From the NCBI GenBank assembly GCA_015680685.1, contig MNCI01007961.1, positions 298,619 to 362,618 on the forward strand: DNA of 64,000 bases, given 5' to 3'. Made by a program: the position numbers and the translations under genes. Below the pieces are notes generated by a model, which was not told the origin of the DNA, did not search any database, and was given only the letters and a program-made list of their open reading frames with translations. The DNA comes from Gnetum montanum. Its lineage: Eukaryota; Streptophyta; Gnetopsida; Gnetales; Gnetaceae. Below are positions 47,401 to 58,984 of the stretch, one piece after another. The number at the start of each line of letters is the position of its first letter. Positions within the stretch are counted from its first letter, which is position 1.

Positions 47401-47724
47401 TTGTGTGATGAGCTCAGAGTAAGGCTCTGGAAGAGGGATGATATTGTACGGGGAAAGAATGAACTCTTGTCCTCCCTTGTAGAAAAGTTTGTATTTCCTC
47501 TTAACTTCTATTTTAGCTCGGTCCAAGGCTAGACCAGCTTGTATTTTCATACATATGAAATTGTACTGGTCTTGAGTTATAATGTTAGATGATAGGTTCC
47601 TCCCTTGCAATCTAAGGGAATAGGGGGGCCCCACTGTGGATTGTACCGTGGGCTATTGGACGACCATGGTGCCTACAAGGTCTATGACCTGGGTGGTTGT
47701 AGCAGTGGAGTTTGTGGTGTTCAT
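44479..47724 (-). pseudogene. E3 Gag and Gag-PR linker
   Basis: Start at ATG 47722-47724 (MNTTNSTATTTQ), the first Met in the frame after the leader. The same frame runs through PR to 43813 with only stop codons in it. N-terminal domain: SLRLQGRN, DQYNFICMKIQAGL (47600-47500). Gln/Pro-rich part 47139-46640. Capsid: VFPMSLIRRALDWYRALPR, FKYNLKHEATLDSLIQVKQ, FKLYYLNVRNLNQAF (46386-46030). Zinc-knuckle relic FYNYHQRNEHGTDYCFTLK at 45600-45530. Then a linker with repeated PYVIR/SYVV motifs followed by Pro/Thr (45430-44880), and DLVMALTQVT before PR. About 1,080 codons. Confidence 0.85.
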
Positions 47725-48334
47725 GATGAACAATCAAGAATATTACACAGTGAAGGGATATGAAACTAGTATACCTGGTGCAACGTAAACCTATGTTGGT
47801 GGCATACAATGTATAAACTAGATCTCAGCGTATAGGCTTCAACGACCAGCGTATAATGATAGCGTATAGGTATACAGCGTACAATGGCAGCGTAGGGAAT
47901 CTACGACATAGAGCATATAGCGTATACGCTAAGTAGTGTAGAAAGTGTCAGCGTACAATGTAAACAGGGTTTACAGCATACAGAGGGTAGCGTATACTGA
48001 TGGTAGTATAGACAAGTCTACGACGTAGAGTGTGTAGTGTAAACTGAGCAGCGTAGACGCTGGGAGGTTTGCAGACAGGCTCGGTGTATACTCGATAGTG
48101 TATACACTGGGAATGTTGCAGATAGAGTTGGTGTAAGCTCAGCAACATAGACACTGGGAATGTTGCAGACAGAGTTGGCGTAAGCTTAGTAGCGTAGACG
48201 CTGGAAATGTTGCAGACAGAGTTGGCGTAAGCTCAGCAGCGTAGACGCTGGGAGGTTTGCAGACAAGGTCAGCATATACTTGACAGCGTAGAAGCTAGGA
48301 GTTCTGAGGCACAGTAATTTTTAGGTAGTCTCAC
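47725..48334 (-). repeat. E3 5' leader with GCGTAGACGC tandem repeat
   Basis: From about 47820 to 48290: repeats of 'GCAGACAGAGTTGGCGTAAGCTC' type text (here cut short) with AGCGTAGACGCTGG, unit about 55-60 bp and at least five units. Shares the GCGTA word with the LTR array and the antisense-gene leader. Confidence 0.7.
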
Positions 48335-48352
48335 GCCCTCCTTCTAGCGCCA
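48335..48352 (-). promoter_or_regulatory. E3 primer-binding site
   Basis: On the element strand TGGCGCTAGAAGGAGGGC, five bases after the LTR end. Best preserved of the four PBS copies in the window. The tRNA was not identified. Confidence 0.8.
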
Positions 48353-48357
48353 ATTTC

Positions 48358-49764
48358 TGTACCATCCGAAATCGTTGGTCTCCGACTAGAAGGAAATAGA
48401 AACTGGGGGATCATCGAACATGCACAGAAGACCCTACCTTCGCTTGAGGGCAAGCTGGAATTAACGAAGGCAGAGTACCTTGAGTGGTCTGCACGCAGAT
48501 CAGGCAAGGATTTCCCCAAACATACACGGAAGTGTTATACGCTAGGTTATATGTCAACAACGTAACTGATGTAAAATGAGATGTAAACGGTGTAACTGAT
48601 GTAAACGGAGTGTAAATGTACTAGAGCGTATACAACAAACATGCAACAATTAAATGAAAAAATGTAATAGATTTTAGGAAGAAAATGCAGCAATATTATT
48701 GCAGAGTGTGAGTTACAATGCACCGGTCTAACGTAGTTGTGACTTTTACACAAGGCAGATGAATAGCCCTAGTGGATGCAGGGATGACAGTGTGCTAGTT
48801 CAAACCGCAGGCATAGCGTAGAGGCTGTATGCTCAGCGTACAATGTTAAGGTCCAGCGTAGAAGGTTCTTTGCTCTGGTTCTTAGCATCTCTATTTTTCT
48901 CTCTGGTTTCCTCTAAATTTCCGACCTCTATCTAATGAAAAATTGGGATTTTTATATAGGTTTAGATGTTAGACTCGGGTTGGGCAAAACGTGGCATGTT
49001 GGCTGAGTGCGAAAGAATAAAATTTTACAAGTATACAACATGTTGCATCTACTGAGCGTATACGTTGGGTGTATACACTGTATCTGGTGGGCATAGACTC
49101 TGGGCGTATACGCTGGACATGCAGGACGTATACGCTAGGCACATACGCTGGATGTGCTGGGCATATACGCTGGATGTGCTAGGCATATACGCTGGATGTG
49201 CTGGGTGTATACGTTGGGCGTATAGACTCGAGGATGCACAATGTGGACACCTGATGATTACTCTGCCCATGTGGGTTGATGCTCTATGCCAAGTCTTGCT
49301 CTATAGTGCTGCTTCCATGCCATCTTCGGGGATTGGATGCCGGGCATATACATCAGTCGTACAGGCTGAGCATACTTGTGAGGCATGTACACTGGGCATA
49401 TACAGTGTGGATGTGTATGCTGGATGTATACACTGGACGTATACACTCAGCGTATATGCTGTGGATGTAATTTGGGGCATATACACTAGGCGTATACGCT
49501 GAGAATTTCGGGCGTATACGCTGGACGTATACGTTGAGAATGCATACTTAGTGTAAACTAAGAACTTTGAGCTCTGAAGTTGCCATGTTTGATAGTAGAT
49601 GTTGTCATGGTCATCAGTAGGTCCAAGGGAACTGCTCCTTGTTGAGTTCAACTCTGCTTGAAACTATTTGTGGGGCCCTCAAGCTTTAGCCCTGCTGGGA
49701 AACATCATGACTTAGCTCGATTCTTGTTGGAGAAGTACTAAGCTTGAAATTTTGTGGTGTTTCA
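48358..49764 (-). repeat. E3 5' LTR (1,407 bp)
   Basis: TGTACC...TTTCA in plus orientation. TATA on minus strand at 48948-48960 (CCTATATAAAAA). GCGTATACGC palindromic array at 49040-49545. Promotes the genomic RNA of E3. Confidence 0.92.
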
Positions 49765-49769
49765 CCATC
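49765..49769. repeat. E3 target-site duplication, right copy (CCATC)
   Basis: Identical to the left copy; E2 coding sequence continues from here (VNQAPPTNLKEL). Confidence 0.9.
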
Positions 49770-52190
49770 GTCAACCAAGCACCTCCCACAAATCTTAAAG
49801 AGTTACACAGTTTACAAGGTAGAGTGCAATTCATTCGAAGGTTTATAGCAAGGTTGACCGACAAGTTACACCCCATGCAACATCTTCTAAAGAAGGGGGT
49901 TGACTTTGAGTGGATAGCCTAGTGTCAACAAGCCTTCGATAGCCTGAAGAAGGAGCTCTCACACCTCCCAACGGTGCACCCACCGCAAAGACACCAACCC
50001 TTCTTCATATACCTTACCACATCCGATGCATCCATAGCAGCACTGCTATGTCAGAAGCGGGATGATGACTCTGAGATATGAGTGTATTACCTAAGCCATG
50101 CACTAATAGAATACACAGTAAAATACAACAAGGTGGAGAGGAACTTCCTAGCCCTAGTGTTCACACTAAAAATGTGATGGCATTACCTATTCCGTAGCAT
50201 AACTAACATCATTTGCAATAGCAACATACTCCAAGCTATCACCAGCAACCTGTACGAAAGTAGTAGGATAGCCCAGTGGAAAGCAATAACCATGGAGTTT
50301 GACCTATACTATGTAAGTTAATCATCGATGAAGGGCCAACCCATAGCAACCCAACTTACGGCCTCGCTAGTCGATGACTAGGCAACTATAGATTCCAAGT
50401 TCCCAGATGAATATGTTAGTAATGTCACCATTGTCCCACCACATTTCAAGAAAACCTTGCACTTCGACGGTGCCTCGACCACACGAGGAGGTAGCATCGT
50501 TTCCACGATCACATTCCCCTCTAGGGAAATGCATCCATCTGCTTATCGTTTCATGTTCCCTTACACCAACAATGTGGCAGAATACGAGGGGCTACTCAAA
50601 GGCCTATTAACTGCCCAAGCGTTGCATGTACAACACCTAGCGATCCAAAGGGATTCACAACTAGTCATGAATCAAATTACCGAAGTCTACACCTGCAAGG
50701 CCATGCACCTACAACCCTACTGCGATTTAGCAAAAATCTTACTGAAGCAATTCATGACCACTGATGTGCAACATGTGCCACGCAATGAGAACACCGTGGC
50801 AGATGCCTTAGCTACCCTCGTGTTAAACATCCCATCGCATTCCTTGGCAAACCTTCCAACTACGTTCATAGAATGCGTAGAACCTATCACTCAAGCTGAA
50901 CACATGACCTCTGTTAACGTTGCGGGCATCCTAGAGTGGTACGATAACATTAAAGCTTATTTATAGCATATAGAGCCCCTAGGTGGATTGACGTTAGCTC
51001 AAAGAGATGCAATCCACAAGTGTGCTCAACAATACGTGCTCATGGGAAATGATGCCTTGTATCGATGATCCTACGATGGGATATTGTTGGCATGCGTGGG
51101 TAGTGAGCAGGTGTTAAAGGTAGTTAATGAGGTTCATGAAGGGCTGTGCGGTGGACACATAGCACCTAGGGCTATGGTTGCGAAAATCAGACGCCTAGGG
51201 TACTATTGGCCCTACATGGAGCATGATTGCCTATCGAAAGTCAAAACATGTGACACATGCCAGAGATATGCAAATCTCATACACATAGCACCTATAGACC
51301 TATGCGCAGCACAAATTACATGGCCCTTCCAATGATGGGGACTAGACTTCATAGGGCCTATCATGCCTAAGTCCTCCGTAGGGCAGAGTTTCATTATCAC
51401 TGCCACAGAGTATTTTACTAAGTCGGTGGAAGCTATTCCCCTAAGGAAAACGACATCTTAGCAAATCTACCATTTCATCCTCAATAACATCGTAATTAGG
51501 TTTGGGCTTCTAATGACCATTATGATCGACAATTGACTGCAGTTCAGCAGTACAGAACCCCGAACCTTCTGTAGCAATCTAGGAATTAAACAATCATTTT
51601 CTTCCCCTTATTATCCACACGTGCATGGGCAAGCGGAGGCTACAAAGAAGTCCATCATCAACTTGCTGAAGTAGATGCTTAACAATAGCAAAAGCCAGTG
51701 GAACGAGCAAATACTCTACGTCCTCTAGGCCTACCGAACAACTTGCAGAGCTGCAATGAGTAAGATCCCTTATAGCCTTGTTTACGGATCTGAAGTTGTG
51801 TTGCCCCTTGAGTTGCAGCTACCCTCACTTTGGATGATCCTATCCGACATCATAAGTGAGGCCCAGAACAACAAATCAGGGACCATCGACCTTGGCTCAG
51901 TGGAGGAGGAATGCATGTAGATGCTAAGACAAATTAAGCACTATTAGAACAAGAAATATTAGAAGCACCATGCAGACCCACATCGACGGCCAGTGAAGAA
52001 GGGAGACCTCATCTTCAACGTCATCCGTGAGCATGTAAGTAAGTTCTTAGCCAAATGGGAAGGTACTTATGTGGTCGCTAAAGCCTTCAGGAATGGACCT
52101 TTCAAACTGGCAGACATGGACGGCAACGAGTTCACCAAATGAACCACACATACCTCAAGCTGTACTACGTCTGAAGTGCAATAGCAACAA
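49770..52190 (+). pseudogene. E2 pol, C-terminal part: RT end, RNase H, aRNase H, integrase
   Basis: Continues the RT cut at 31526: LQGRVQFIRRFIARLTDKL, KKGVDFEW, then RNase H (TSDASIAALL, YLSHALIEYTVKYNKVER, WRYLFRS-like). Second RNase H: LHFDGASTTRGGSIVS at 50457, NNVAEYEGLLKGLL, QRDSQLVMNQI, VPRNENTVADALATL. Integrase: GGHIAPRAM, CDTCQRY Zn finger, GLDFIGPI, MIDN, GQAEATKKS (D, D, E all visible), YSLVYGSEVVLPLEL and a C-terminal GTYVVAKAFRNGPFKLADMDG. Frequent TAG stops at Gln/Trp positions, few frameshifts. A 169-codon stretch (50457-50966) remains open. Confidence 0.88.
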
Positions 52191-52195
52191 CGAGC

Positions 52196-52445
52196 ATCAT
52201 CCGCTACGATGATAAACTGGTAGTTGCACTAGGCACCGTCTGCAATGACAATAAACTAACAGCACCAAGCAGCGTCCGCCATAGCATTAAAATGACACTG
52301 ATAGTCCACTATGACTATAAACTAGCATTACACATCTGCTACAATGTAAAACTAGCATGTATGGTCTGCTAGGACCTTAAGCAAGCATAGCAGTCTGCTG
52401 GGATCTTAAACCAGCACACGGTCTACCGAGAACCTAAATTGGGTT
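52196..52445 (+). repeat. Hairpin-tail repeat array between E2 INT and 3' LTR
   Basis: Clear units: CATC-CGCTAC-GATG-ATAAACT (52198-52218), GTC-TGCAAT-GAC-AATAAACT (52238-52257), TAGTC-CACTAT-GACTA-TAAACT (52302-52323), ACAT-CTGCTACA-ATGT-AAAACT (about 52332-52353), GGTC-TGCTAG-GACC-TTAAGC (52363-52382), and two decayed units. Five different stems, each self-complementary. Confidence 0.85.
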
Positions 52446-52485
52446 CACATTGCATGCTCAACATGCACCACCACTAGATATGTGT

Positions 52486-52499
52486 CAAACGAAGGGGCA
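52486..52499 (+). promoter_or_regulatory. E2 polypurine tract (probable)
   Basis: CAAACGAAGGGGCA directly before TG at 52500; resembles the E3 tract (AAAGAGGGGCCAA). Confidence 0.5.
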
Positions 52500-54316
52500 T
52501 GATACCAACACATGGGTGGGATGTCGCAGTTCTAGGATGAAATTCTCAATGCAAGGAGAACACGGTTTGAAGCATACACGTCACCATCCTCAGTGTCATG
52601 CTGACCCTTCGAAAACATTGTACGATGTCACATGGGCCCTTCGAACCTACCGTCACCATGGCCCACCTTTCTGATGGTAGTTCCTAGGCTTGCTCCCACT
52701 TCTAAGGCACTGACAGTATTGTGGCCTAGCCACAATATTTTTTCTCTTTAGTTCCCATCCTGCCCACCCACCCAAGTAGCCTAAATAGCCGACAGCCTGC
52801 TCAGAAACAGTGTGCAGAATCGGCGGCAACATCCTGGACGCAGAAGAAATAGTTCGACAAGTTTTCTACATTACGAAGCCTGCTACGCTATGTAGCATAG
52901 AAAGCTTCAGAAAATGATGGTGAAACAAAGTTCTATGCTATGTAATGTTACATAGTGTAGCATAGCAACGATTTCACTACCTACTCCCCTCGCCCAATTT
53001 CGAGTCCTGTAGTGATGTACCTTTTCATCAAGAAGTGACGAACCATGTTTGCTACCATGCTACGCTGAGCTACATGGCGTAGCAAGGCGTAGCAAGGCGT
53101 AGCAATCCTATGGGAGAGATAGAAGGCAGCTCGAAGGAAAAAGTCGACAGAGTTCGAAAGACTTGCATCACCGAAGAAAAATTTTGCAAATCAACAAAGC
53201 CTTCGCGACTAAGGCAAGTTGCTACACTACGCTACGCTATGTAGCATAGCATGCATGTGGCATATGGTGGGATGCATGACAAGCTACTACGCTATGCCAA
53301 GCAGGCTATCACAAAGCACAATGAGGCATGCAGGTGGTTGTGCGACATCAATGCACTCCACCTAATCAGACTGTTAGGACATGTCTCTAGACGTTGACGT
53401 GGTAATTACGGCATAGTAAGATCATAGTTATTGTATGGCAGGCTCGTATTGCAATAGTCTTATAAGCCCAATAGTCGTAGATGGCTCGAGTGATGCCAAT
53501 AAGGTAACACAAGCCTACGACACTTAGCATTCAAACTGCCCTTGTTTGCTTACCTTCAGTCCTATAAATATCCTAGCAAACAGCATATAAGGGGCCGACA
53601 ATTTTTTCTAAGAAGTACCTGCAACTTGAAAAGGTCAGAAATATGTAAAGTTGAAAATTTCAAAAGAGTTCACATCTTTTTGGAAGAAAACAGATTCCAA
53701 GTAGTGGGAAATTTGAAATTCTAAAACAAAGATCTCCCCTGTCGCCAGCATTGTAATAATCAAAGTCATTTGTCTAACACTGTAGATAGAAATTCTCTCT
53801 CAGCTGGCGTAAGGTCCCTATCTCCGTTCTACCACCTTAGTAGAGCCCCACATCATTTTCATGTGAATTCTGTGTCCAAACACATAGATATTTCTTTTTT
53901 TTGGCATGCCTCAGTTACTCTTGGGACTTCTGAATTCCATCATGCTGTCCAGCCGATTGCATCCATCTTGACAAGATGAATTTGTAACTTGGGAGTGGTG
54001 CATGTTTCTAACCATAATTTATTTTACCTCTCACTTACTGTCTCATTTTCTTGCATTATTTTCTATCTTATTTACCTTCAAGCATTATCTCATATTATTG
54101 TCGCATTTTTACAATTTCTTCCCTTCTTTATTTGCCCATGAGCATTATCTCGCATTTCGCACTATTTACGTTGCAAAAGGCTATATTGATGCTAATGTAA
54201 GTCTCTATCTAATCAACCAGATCATTCAGGGACCCTCCTGCGGATACGGGGTTGGAACTATCACGTCCGTTGACCCCCCAGCGTTCTTCCAGCGATCGAC
54301 ATTTTCAGTCGCTACA
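52500..54316 (+). repeat. E2 3' LTR
   Basis: Homology with the 5' LTR is clear from about 52750 (CAAGTAGCCTAAATAGC) to the CA end at 54316. The first ~250 bp do not align by eye; start set from the polypurine tract. Contains the GCTACGCTATGTAGC palindromic words (52880-53300) and TATA at 53561-53570. Confidence 0.75.
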
Positions 54317-54321
54317 CCAAA
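54317..54321. repeat. Target-site duplication of E2, right copy (CCAAA)
   Basis: Matches 4983-4987. Confidence 0.85.
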
Positions 54322-55062
54322 TGCCAAAAAAAAATATGGAAATGGCAACTTCTTTGACCATAAAGAAAAATAAGTCTTCCCTCTTTCTCCTCCATATTTT
54401 TTTTAAAAAAATAGATCACAGAGGTATTTATAGGGCTAGGGTTAGCCCAAAATGCAAATTTGGTGCCACATGGCAATGCGGTAGGTAACAACATGTAAGA
54501 ACACGTAATAGTGCGTAACAACGTAATGTAAAGTGGCACTACACACTGTAACAGGATGCTACGCTAGCACTATAGTAGGGTGCTATGTTGGCACTGTAGC
54601 AGGGTACTACGCTAGCACTATAGCAGGGTGCTACGCTAGCACTATAGCAAGGTGCTACATTGGCACTATAGCAGGGTGCTATGCTAGCACTGTAGCAAGA
54701 TGCTACGCTATGTACTATAGCAAGGTGCTATGCTAGCACTGTAGCATGGTGCTACGCTAGCACTGTAGCAAGGTGCTATGCTAGCACTGTAGCAAGATGC
54801 TACTCTACGCTATGCTACGCAGTGTAGAAAGGTGCTATGCTACGCACTATAGCAAGATGCTACACTACACTATGCTAGCACTGTAGTAGGGTGCTACACT
54901 GGCACTGTAGCAGGATGCTATCCTGGCACTGTAGCAAGGTGCTACACTATCACTATAGCAGGATGCTACGCTATGCACTATAGCAGGGTGCTATGCTAGC
55001 ACTATAGCAGCACATAACACTTAGCCATATTTGTAGTTGCAATGCCAAGACTCAAAATTTTG
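54322..55062 (-). repeat. E1 5' LTR, outer (5') part
   Basis: Ends AAATTTTGTGGTGTTTCA in plus orientation, the same LTR terminus as E3 (TGAAACACC on the element strand). TATA on minus strand around 54422-54435 (CCCTATAAATACC). From 54535 to 55010 about 18 units of a ~24-bp tandem repeat built on GTGCTACGCTAGCAC, a 6-bp stem with 3-base loop. The target duplication outside would be ACTAT (55063-55067); the partner is left of the window. The Cys/Ala-rich frame 54533-54736 is translation of the repeat, not a gene. Confidence 0.78.
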
Positions 55063-55079
55063 TGGTGTTTCAACTATGA

Positions 55080-58060
55080 TGAGTTCTAAGGAGGTTTTGA
55101 GAAAACTTACTAATTTTGAGTGGTCCCTACTGGATGCTCTAGAGTTGGCACGAAAAAAATGACTACACTAAGATTTTTGGTGTTTTAGGCTTGACTATGC
55201 TAAAGCCTACACTCTTGAAGACCTTGGGATAACTAACACCTTCCATCCTACCTCCTTAAACACTAGCATGAGCCCCATACAGTCATAGAACATGCTTTAG
55301 TGTAGTAAACTTTGGGAAAAAATGATTGGTTTTCATGACTACGCTAGGGAAACCTAGGGACTATGCTAGGCCACTATAGTCCTAGTTGATGCCCAGTGTA
55401 GTCCATGGTGAGACAAACTTCTCCTAGTCCATCTAGCCTCCAATCGACTCTAAATTGAAATACAATCTTTCTAAACCCTAGTCTGAGCTCTTGATAGGCT
55501 TGAAACATGTAAAATGTAGTAAATGGTGTCACTTTTTCCTTTTCCCCATGGCTACATTGGGGAAACCCAATGATTACATTAGCCTAGCATAGTTACAGGG
55601 TTTAAGGATTAAATGGATTATACAAATGATCACACACCTCTAACACTACATCTCAAAGACTCCACACCTCTCTAAGATCCCTAGTGACCTGAAACTACTA
55701 ATTGATTAACTAAAAAATCAAAGAAAACTTATAAATATGAGTTTCCACATGTGACTATACTGAAGACTAAGAGGACTACACTAGGCTAGCATAATCCCAA
55801 TAGGTGCTTAGTGTAGTCCATCGAAAATCCACAAATTAATCATCCAAAAACTCAAAACTAGCTTCAAGGGCTTTAGGACCATGATAGAATGAAAGTTAAG
55901 GCAATATTTTATCATGTTTTAACTCAAATGAAATTTTCCAAGAGTTAGTACATTAGGCCTACTTAGGTATTGGTGGTGGTTGGTGTAGTCCACTTAGAAG
56001 GCTTTGGAAAACTCATCTTCTAGTTCAACCTGCCTCCTGAGAATCGAAAAACTAAAAACTTAGACTAATCTTACCACCTTTTACCCATCCCTTGCATGTC
56101 CATGTTAACTACACTAATAAAAGATGGGAACTATGTTGGGCTAGCATAGTTCCTACCCAAAATTGATAAGATCCACCAAAAACCACTTAAAGTGACTTCC
56201 AATAAACCTTGAAACCCCATTCGAGCCTTTTTGACCAAAAATCCTATAATTTTTTACCATTTTTGACCATTGCAACCTTGACTATGTTGAAGGGATTAGG
56301 TGACTACATTGGGTTGGTGTAATCCTTGCCAAAGCCCAGCATAATCCACCAAAAACTAATTAAAATTTTCCAAAAGTGACTTAAACCTATTGTCAATAAA
56401 TCCTAAAATCTTATCTAAGCTTGTTTGACTTTAGAACTTACATTTTTGACCACTTTTAATAACAATAGCCTTGACTACACTATAAAAAATTTTGGATTAT
56501 GCTAGGCTAGTGTAGTCCCTATTAGGGCCTAGTGTAGTTTATGAAAAAATAATCAGAAATTTTCAAAAATAGCATAGATTATCTTTTGGAGATCCCTGAG
56601 GCCTTGTTAGAACCTACCTTGATCATGCATGTATTGACCATGCCAAAGAGCTAACTACACTAGGGAAAGTTAAGACTAGATTAGGCCAACATAGTCCTTG
56701 TAAGAGCCCAGCATAGTTCACATTTTGGGACTCAACCCAAGTCAAATACAACTAAGAAAACACCTTTTCTGATTGCAAGATCTTACTGAGACACATTAGG
56801 ATCATTATAACCTAGATTTGAGTTGGAATTCATCATTTTTGTACTACCATACCTCAACTATGCTAAGGAGGATTGGAACTACACTAGGCCTAGTGTAGTC
56901 CTTATCAAGCCTTAGTGTAGTCCATCCCAAACTATTCCAAATTGACAATAACAAGCTCAAACCCACTTTTGATGAAACCTAGAACCTCACCAAAGTCAAA
57001 ACCCATTTTTTCTTATCATTATTGGTATTCAAAACTTCAACTACACTGAGGGATGGTGGGACTACACTAGGCTAGTGTAGTCCTTGACTAGGCCCAACAT
57101 AGTCGATCTAAACTTGCCAAAAATTGATAAAAACAACCCATAGTTCACTTTTAGGAGTCCTGGGGCCCATCAAATTCAATTTTGGCAATAAAAATTATTT
57201 TTTCTATTTTATGAAACCCAACTACACTCATGGAAAATTGGGACTATGCTAGGCTAGTGTAGTCTCTACATAGGCCTAGTGTAGTCCACCTAAAGATAAT
57301 TAAAATTGCCCAAAAACTACTACAATTGACTTCTGGAAAGACATAGAACCTTGTTGGAGAATGCCTAAACCTAGGAACATTAGAAAACAAGCCAAGATTC
57401 ATCTGTTTTCATCATTTTTCCATCCTAATCCCTTAACTACATTCAAAAGTGCATGCCCAATGTAGTCACAAGGTATTTGATCATTCAAGACCCAAATAGG
57501 CATCAAAACTAGCCATTTCAACCCTAAAACCCTAACCAATAGTTCTAGTGAACCTAGAAGATTATTAACATGCTTGATTGAGCTCCAAAACTCACCAAAA
57601 TCCATTTCCCATTCATGAATACGCTGATGAAGCTGGTGGCTACGCTATGCCAACATAGTCCTAGTAGGGAGGGAAAATGTGGCAATAACAATCAATAGTA
57701 AATAGCTCAGAATGGTCCAACATTGACCTAGAATGACTAGAACCATGCTCCCATGTTACCTAACCAGAATTCCACTTTTTTTCATTCTTGGAAACTACAT
57801 GATCTCATCTATTCCCTATGACTATGTTGGGGCCTACTAGCCAACATAGTCACCACTAGGAACATGGGTTTTAGCCTTTTGGAGAGTCCAATTTATGCCA
57901 AAACTTGTAAATCTTCAATACCCACCCTTTCACTACCTATCTAGACCATTGGGAGCTCAAAAATGACCATACTGAGCTTTGGAAATGACCCCTAAATATT
58001 GACTACACTATACCAACATAGTCATTAATCAGGCCCAGTGTAGTCACACAAAGAAAATTG
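55080..58060. repeat. ~185-bp degenerate tandem repeat with palindromic core
   Basis: The phrase GACTACACTAGGCTAGTGTAGTCC, in variants, recurs at roughly 55371, 55580, 55780, 55970, 56140, 56310, 56496, 56680, 56880, 57063, 57245 and later, i.e. about every 185 bp, each followed some 25 bp on by a second GCCTAGTGTAGTCC half. At 56878-56899 the core is a perfect 22-bp palindrome (ACTACACTAGG and its complement). No protein recognised. It may be E4 internal sequence or a host satellite-like array. Confidence 0.65.
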
Positions 58061-58440
58061 TTAATTTTCCTTCAAAACAATCATAGAGTGACCCCCTCAT
58101 GTGCCCAATCTCCCCTAACAATATTTTAGCCACATATCATGGCCCACTAAGGCCTAAAATTATTAAAATATAGCCCTATTTGACTAGCATTAAATAAGTG
58201 TTACCATATGTATTTCATTTTGATAAATTTGTCCTTATTTCATGGTGTTTTGACTTATTTTGATCTTTTCATGCATTGTTAACCTTCAATGCCATTAGTT
58301 GACCTCATTTAGCCTCTACATCATTTTCATTTTATCATATCTACCTTATTTTCTTTCTTATGACCTTTTTTGATCCTTGTTTAGCCTTTGATTGGTGTTA
58401 AGTGATGGGGTTTGATCATATTTGATCATCATTTGACACA
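58061..58440. other. AT-rich interval, no feature
   Basis: TTTGATC/TTATTT-rich sequence with no gene, between the 185-bp repeat field and the hairpin repeats of E4. Confidence 0.5.
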
Positions 58441-58625
58441 ATGTAACCATGGCTTGCCAAGGCCTTAAACTAGCAACATGGCTTGCCAATGCCATAAACT
58501 AACAACATTGTCTACCAAGGCCTTAAANNNNNNNNNNNNNNNNNNNNNNNNNNNNNNNNNNNNNNNNNNNNNNNNNNNNNNNNNNNNNNNNNNNNNNNNN
58601 NNNNNNNAAGGCCTTAAATTGGCAT
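58441..58625 (+). repeat. Hairpin-tail repeat array before E4 RT, with assembly gap
   Basis: Units such as TGGC-TTGCCAAT-GCCA-TAAACT and GGCTTGCCAAGGCC-TTAAACTAGC. An 80-N gap (58528-58607) lies inside the array, probably because of its repetition. Confidence 0.7.
58528..58607. other. Assembly gap (80 N)
   Basis: Run of N flanked on both sides by AAGGCCTTAAA units of the hairpin array. Confidence 0.95.
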
Positions 58626-58984
58626 CAGCATAATCTTATTTCCCATGTTTTCATGGTATTTTATCTTGTTTTGATCTTGCTTGGCCTTTAGCCCATATTT
58701 TTTGTCTTCGACTACATCTTGTAGCCTTGATTGACCTTGTTTTCATTTTTTTTGTCATTGGAATAGCATATGTTTGTGTGTTTACTAAAGTATTTTATAT
58801 AATTTTAACATGGTTTACACATTTCTACTTATGTGCCACTTAATGTGCTTATGGTTGATATGCAAGATTGGAATATGGACAACTTGGAAGCAAATCAATT
58901 TATCTTTGAACCTAAGTGGGCCTCATGGTGATTTTGAATGATGTATTTATCTTGATCGTCTATATCTTGAGCTTGAGAGGCTTG
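58626..58984. other. Spacer before E4 RT
   Basis: AT-rich, no gene recognised; in E2 and E3 the corresponding stretch leads into pol. Confidence 0.4.

Larger units (their letters stand above)
31532..49764 (-). mobile_element. E3: complete 18.2-kb Tat-like LTR retrotransposon, minus strand
   Basis: Both LTRs, both target duplications, PBS, polypurine tract, gag-PR frame, RT-RH-aRH-INT and an antisense gene are present. Order on the element strand: LTR (49764-48358), leader, gag-PR (47724-43813), hairpins, antisense gene, hairpins, RT to INT (37891-34393), hairpins, PPT, LTR (32942-31532). LTRs differ by roughly 11 percent in the first 245 bp compared by eye, so the insertion is old. Confidence 0.92.
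4988..54316 (+). mobile_element. E2: Ty3/gypsy Tat-like retrotransposon, plus strand, interrupted by E3
   Basis: Begins TGAAACACCC and ends ...CGCTACA, flanked by CCAAA on both sides. Internal order: LTR, PBS, leader hairpins, gag, PR, antisense gene (minus strand, 11358-15552), RT (to 17467 or, in the duplicate, 31526), then after E3 the rest of RT, RNase H, aRNase H, INT (49770-52190), hairpins, polypurine tract, LTR. Without E3 and the tandem duplicate it would be about 17.0 kb. Confidence 0.88.

Noticed and set aside
54533-54736. 67-codon frame with repeated CYASTIAG units
   Set aside because: Translation of the 24-bp tandem repeat in the E1 LTR; no start context or relatives.
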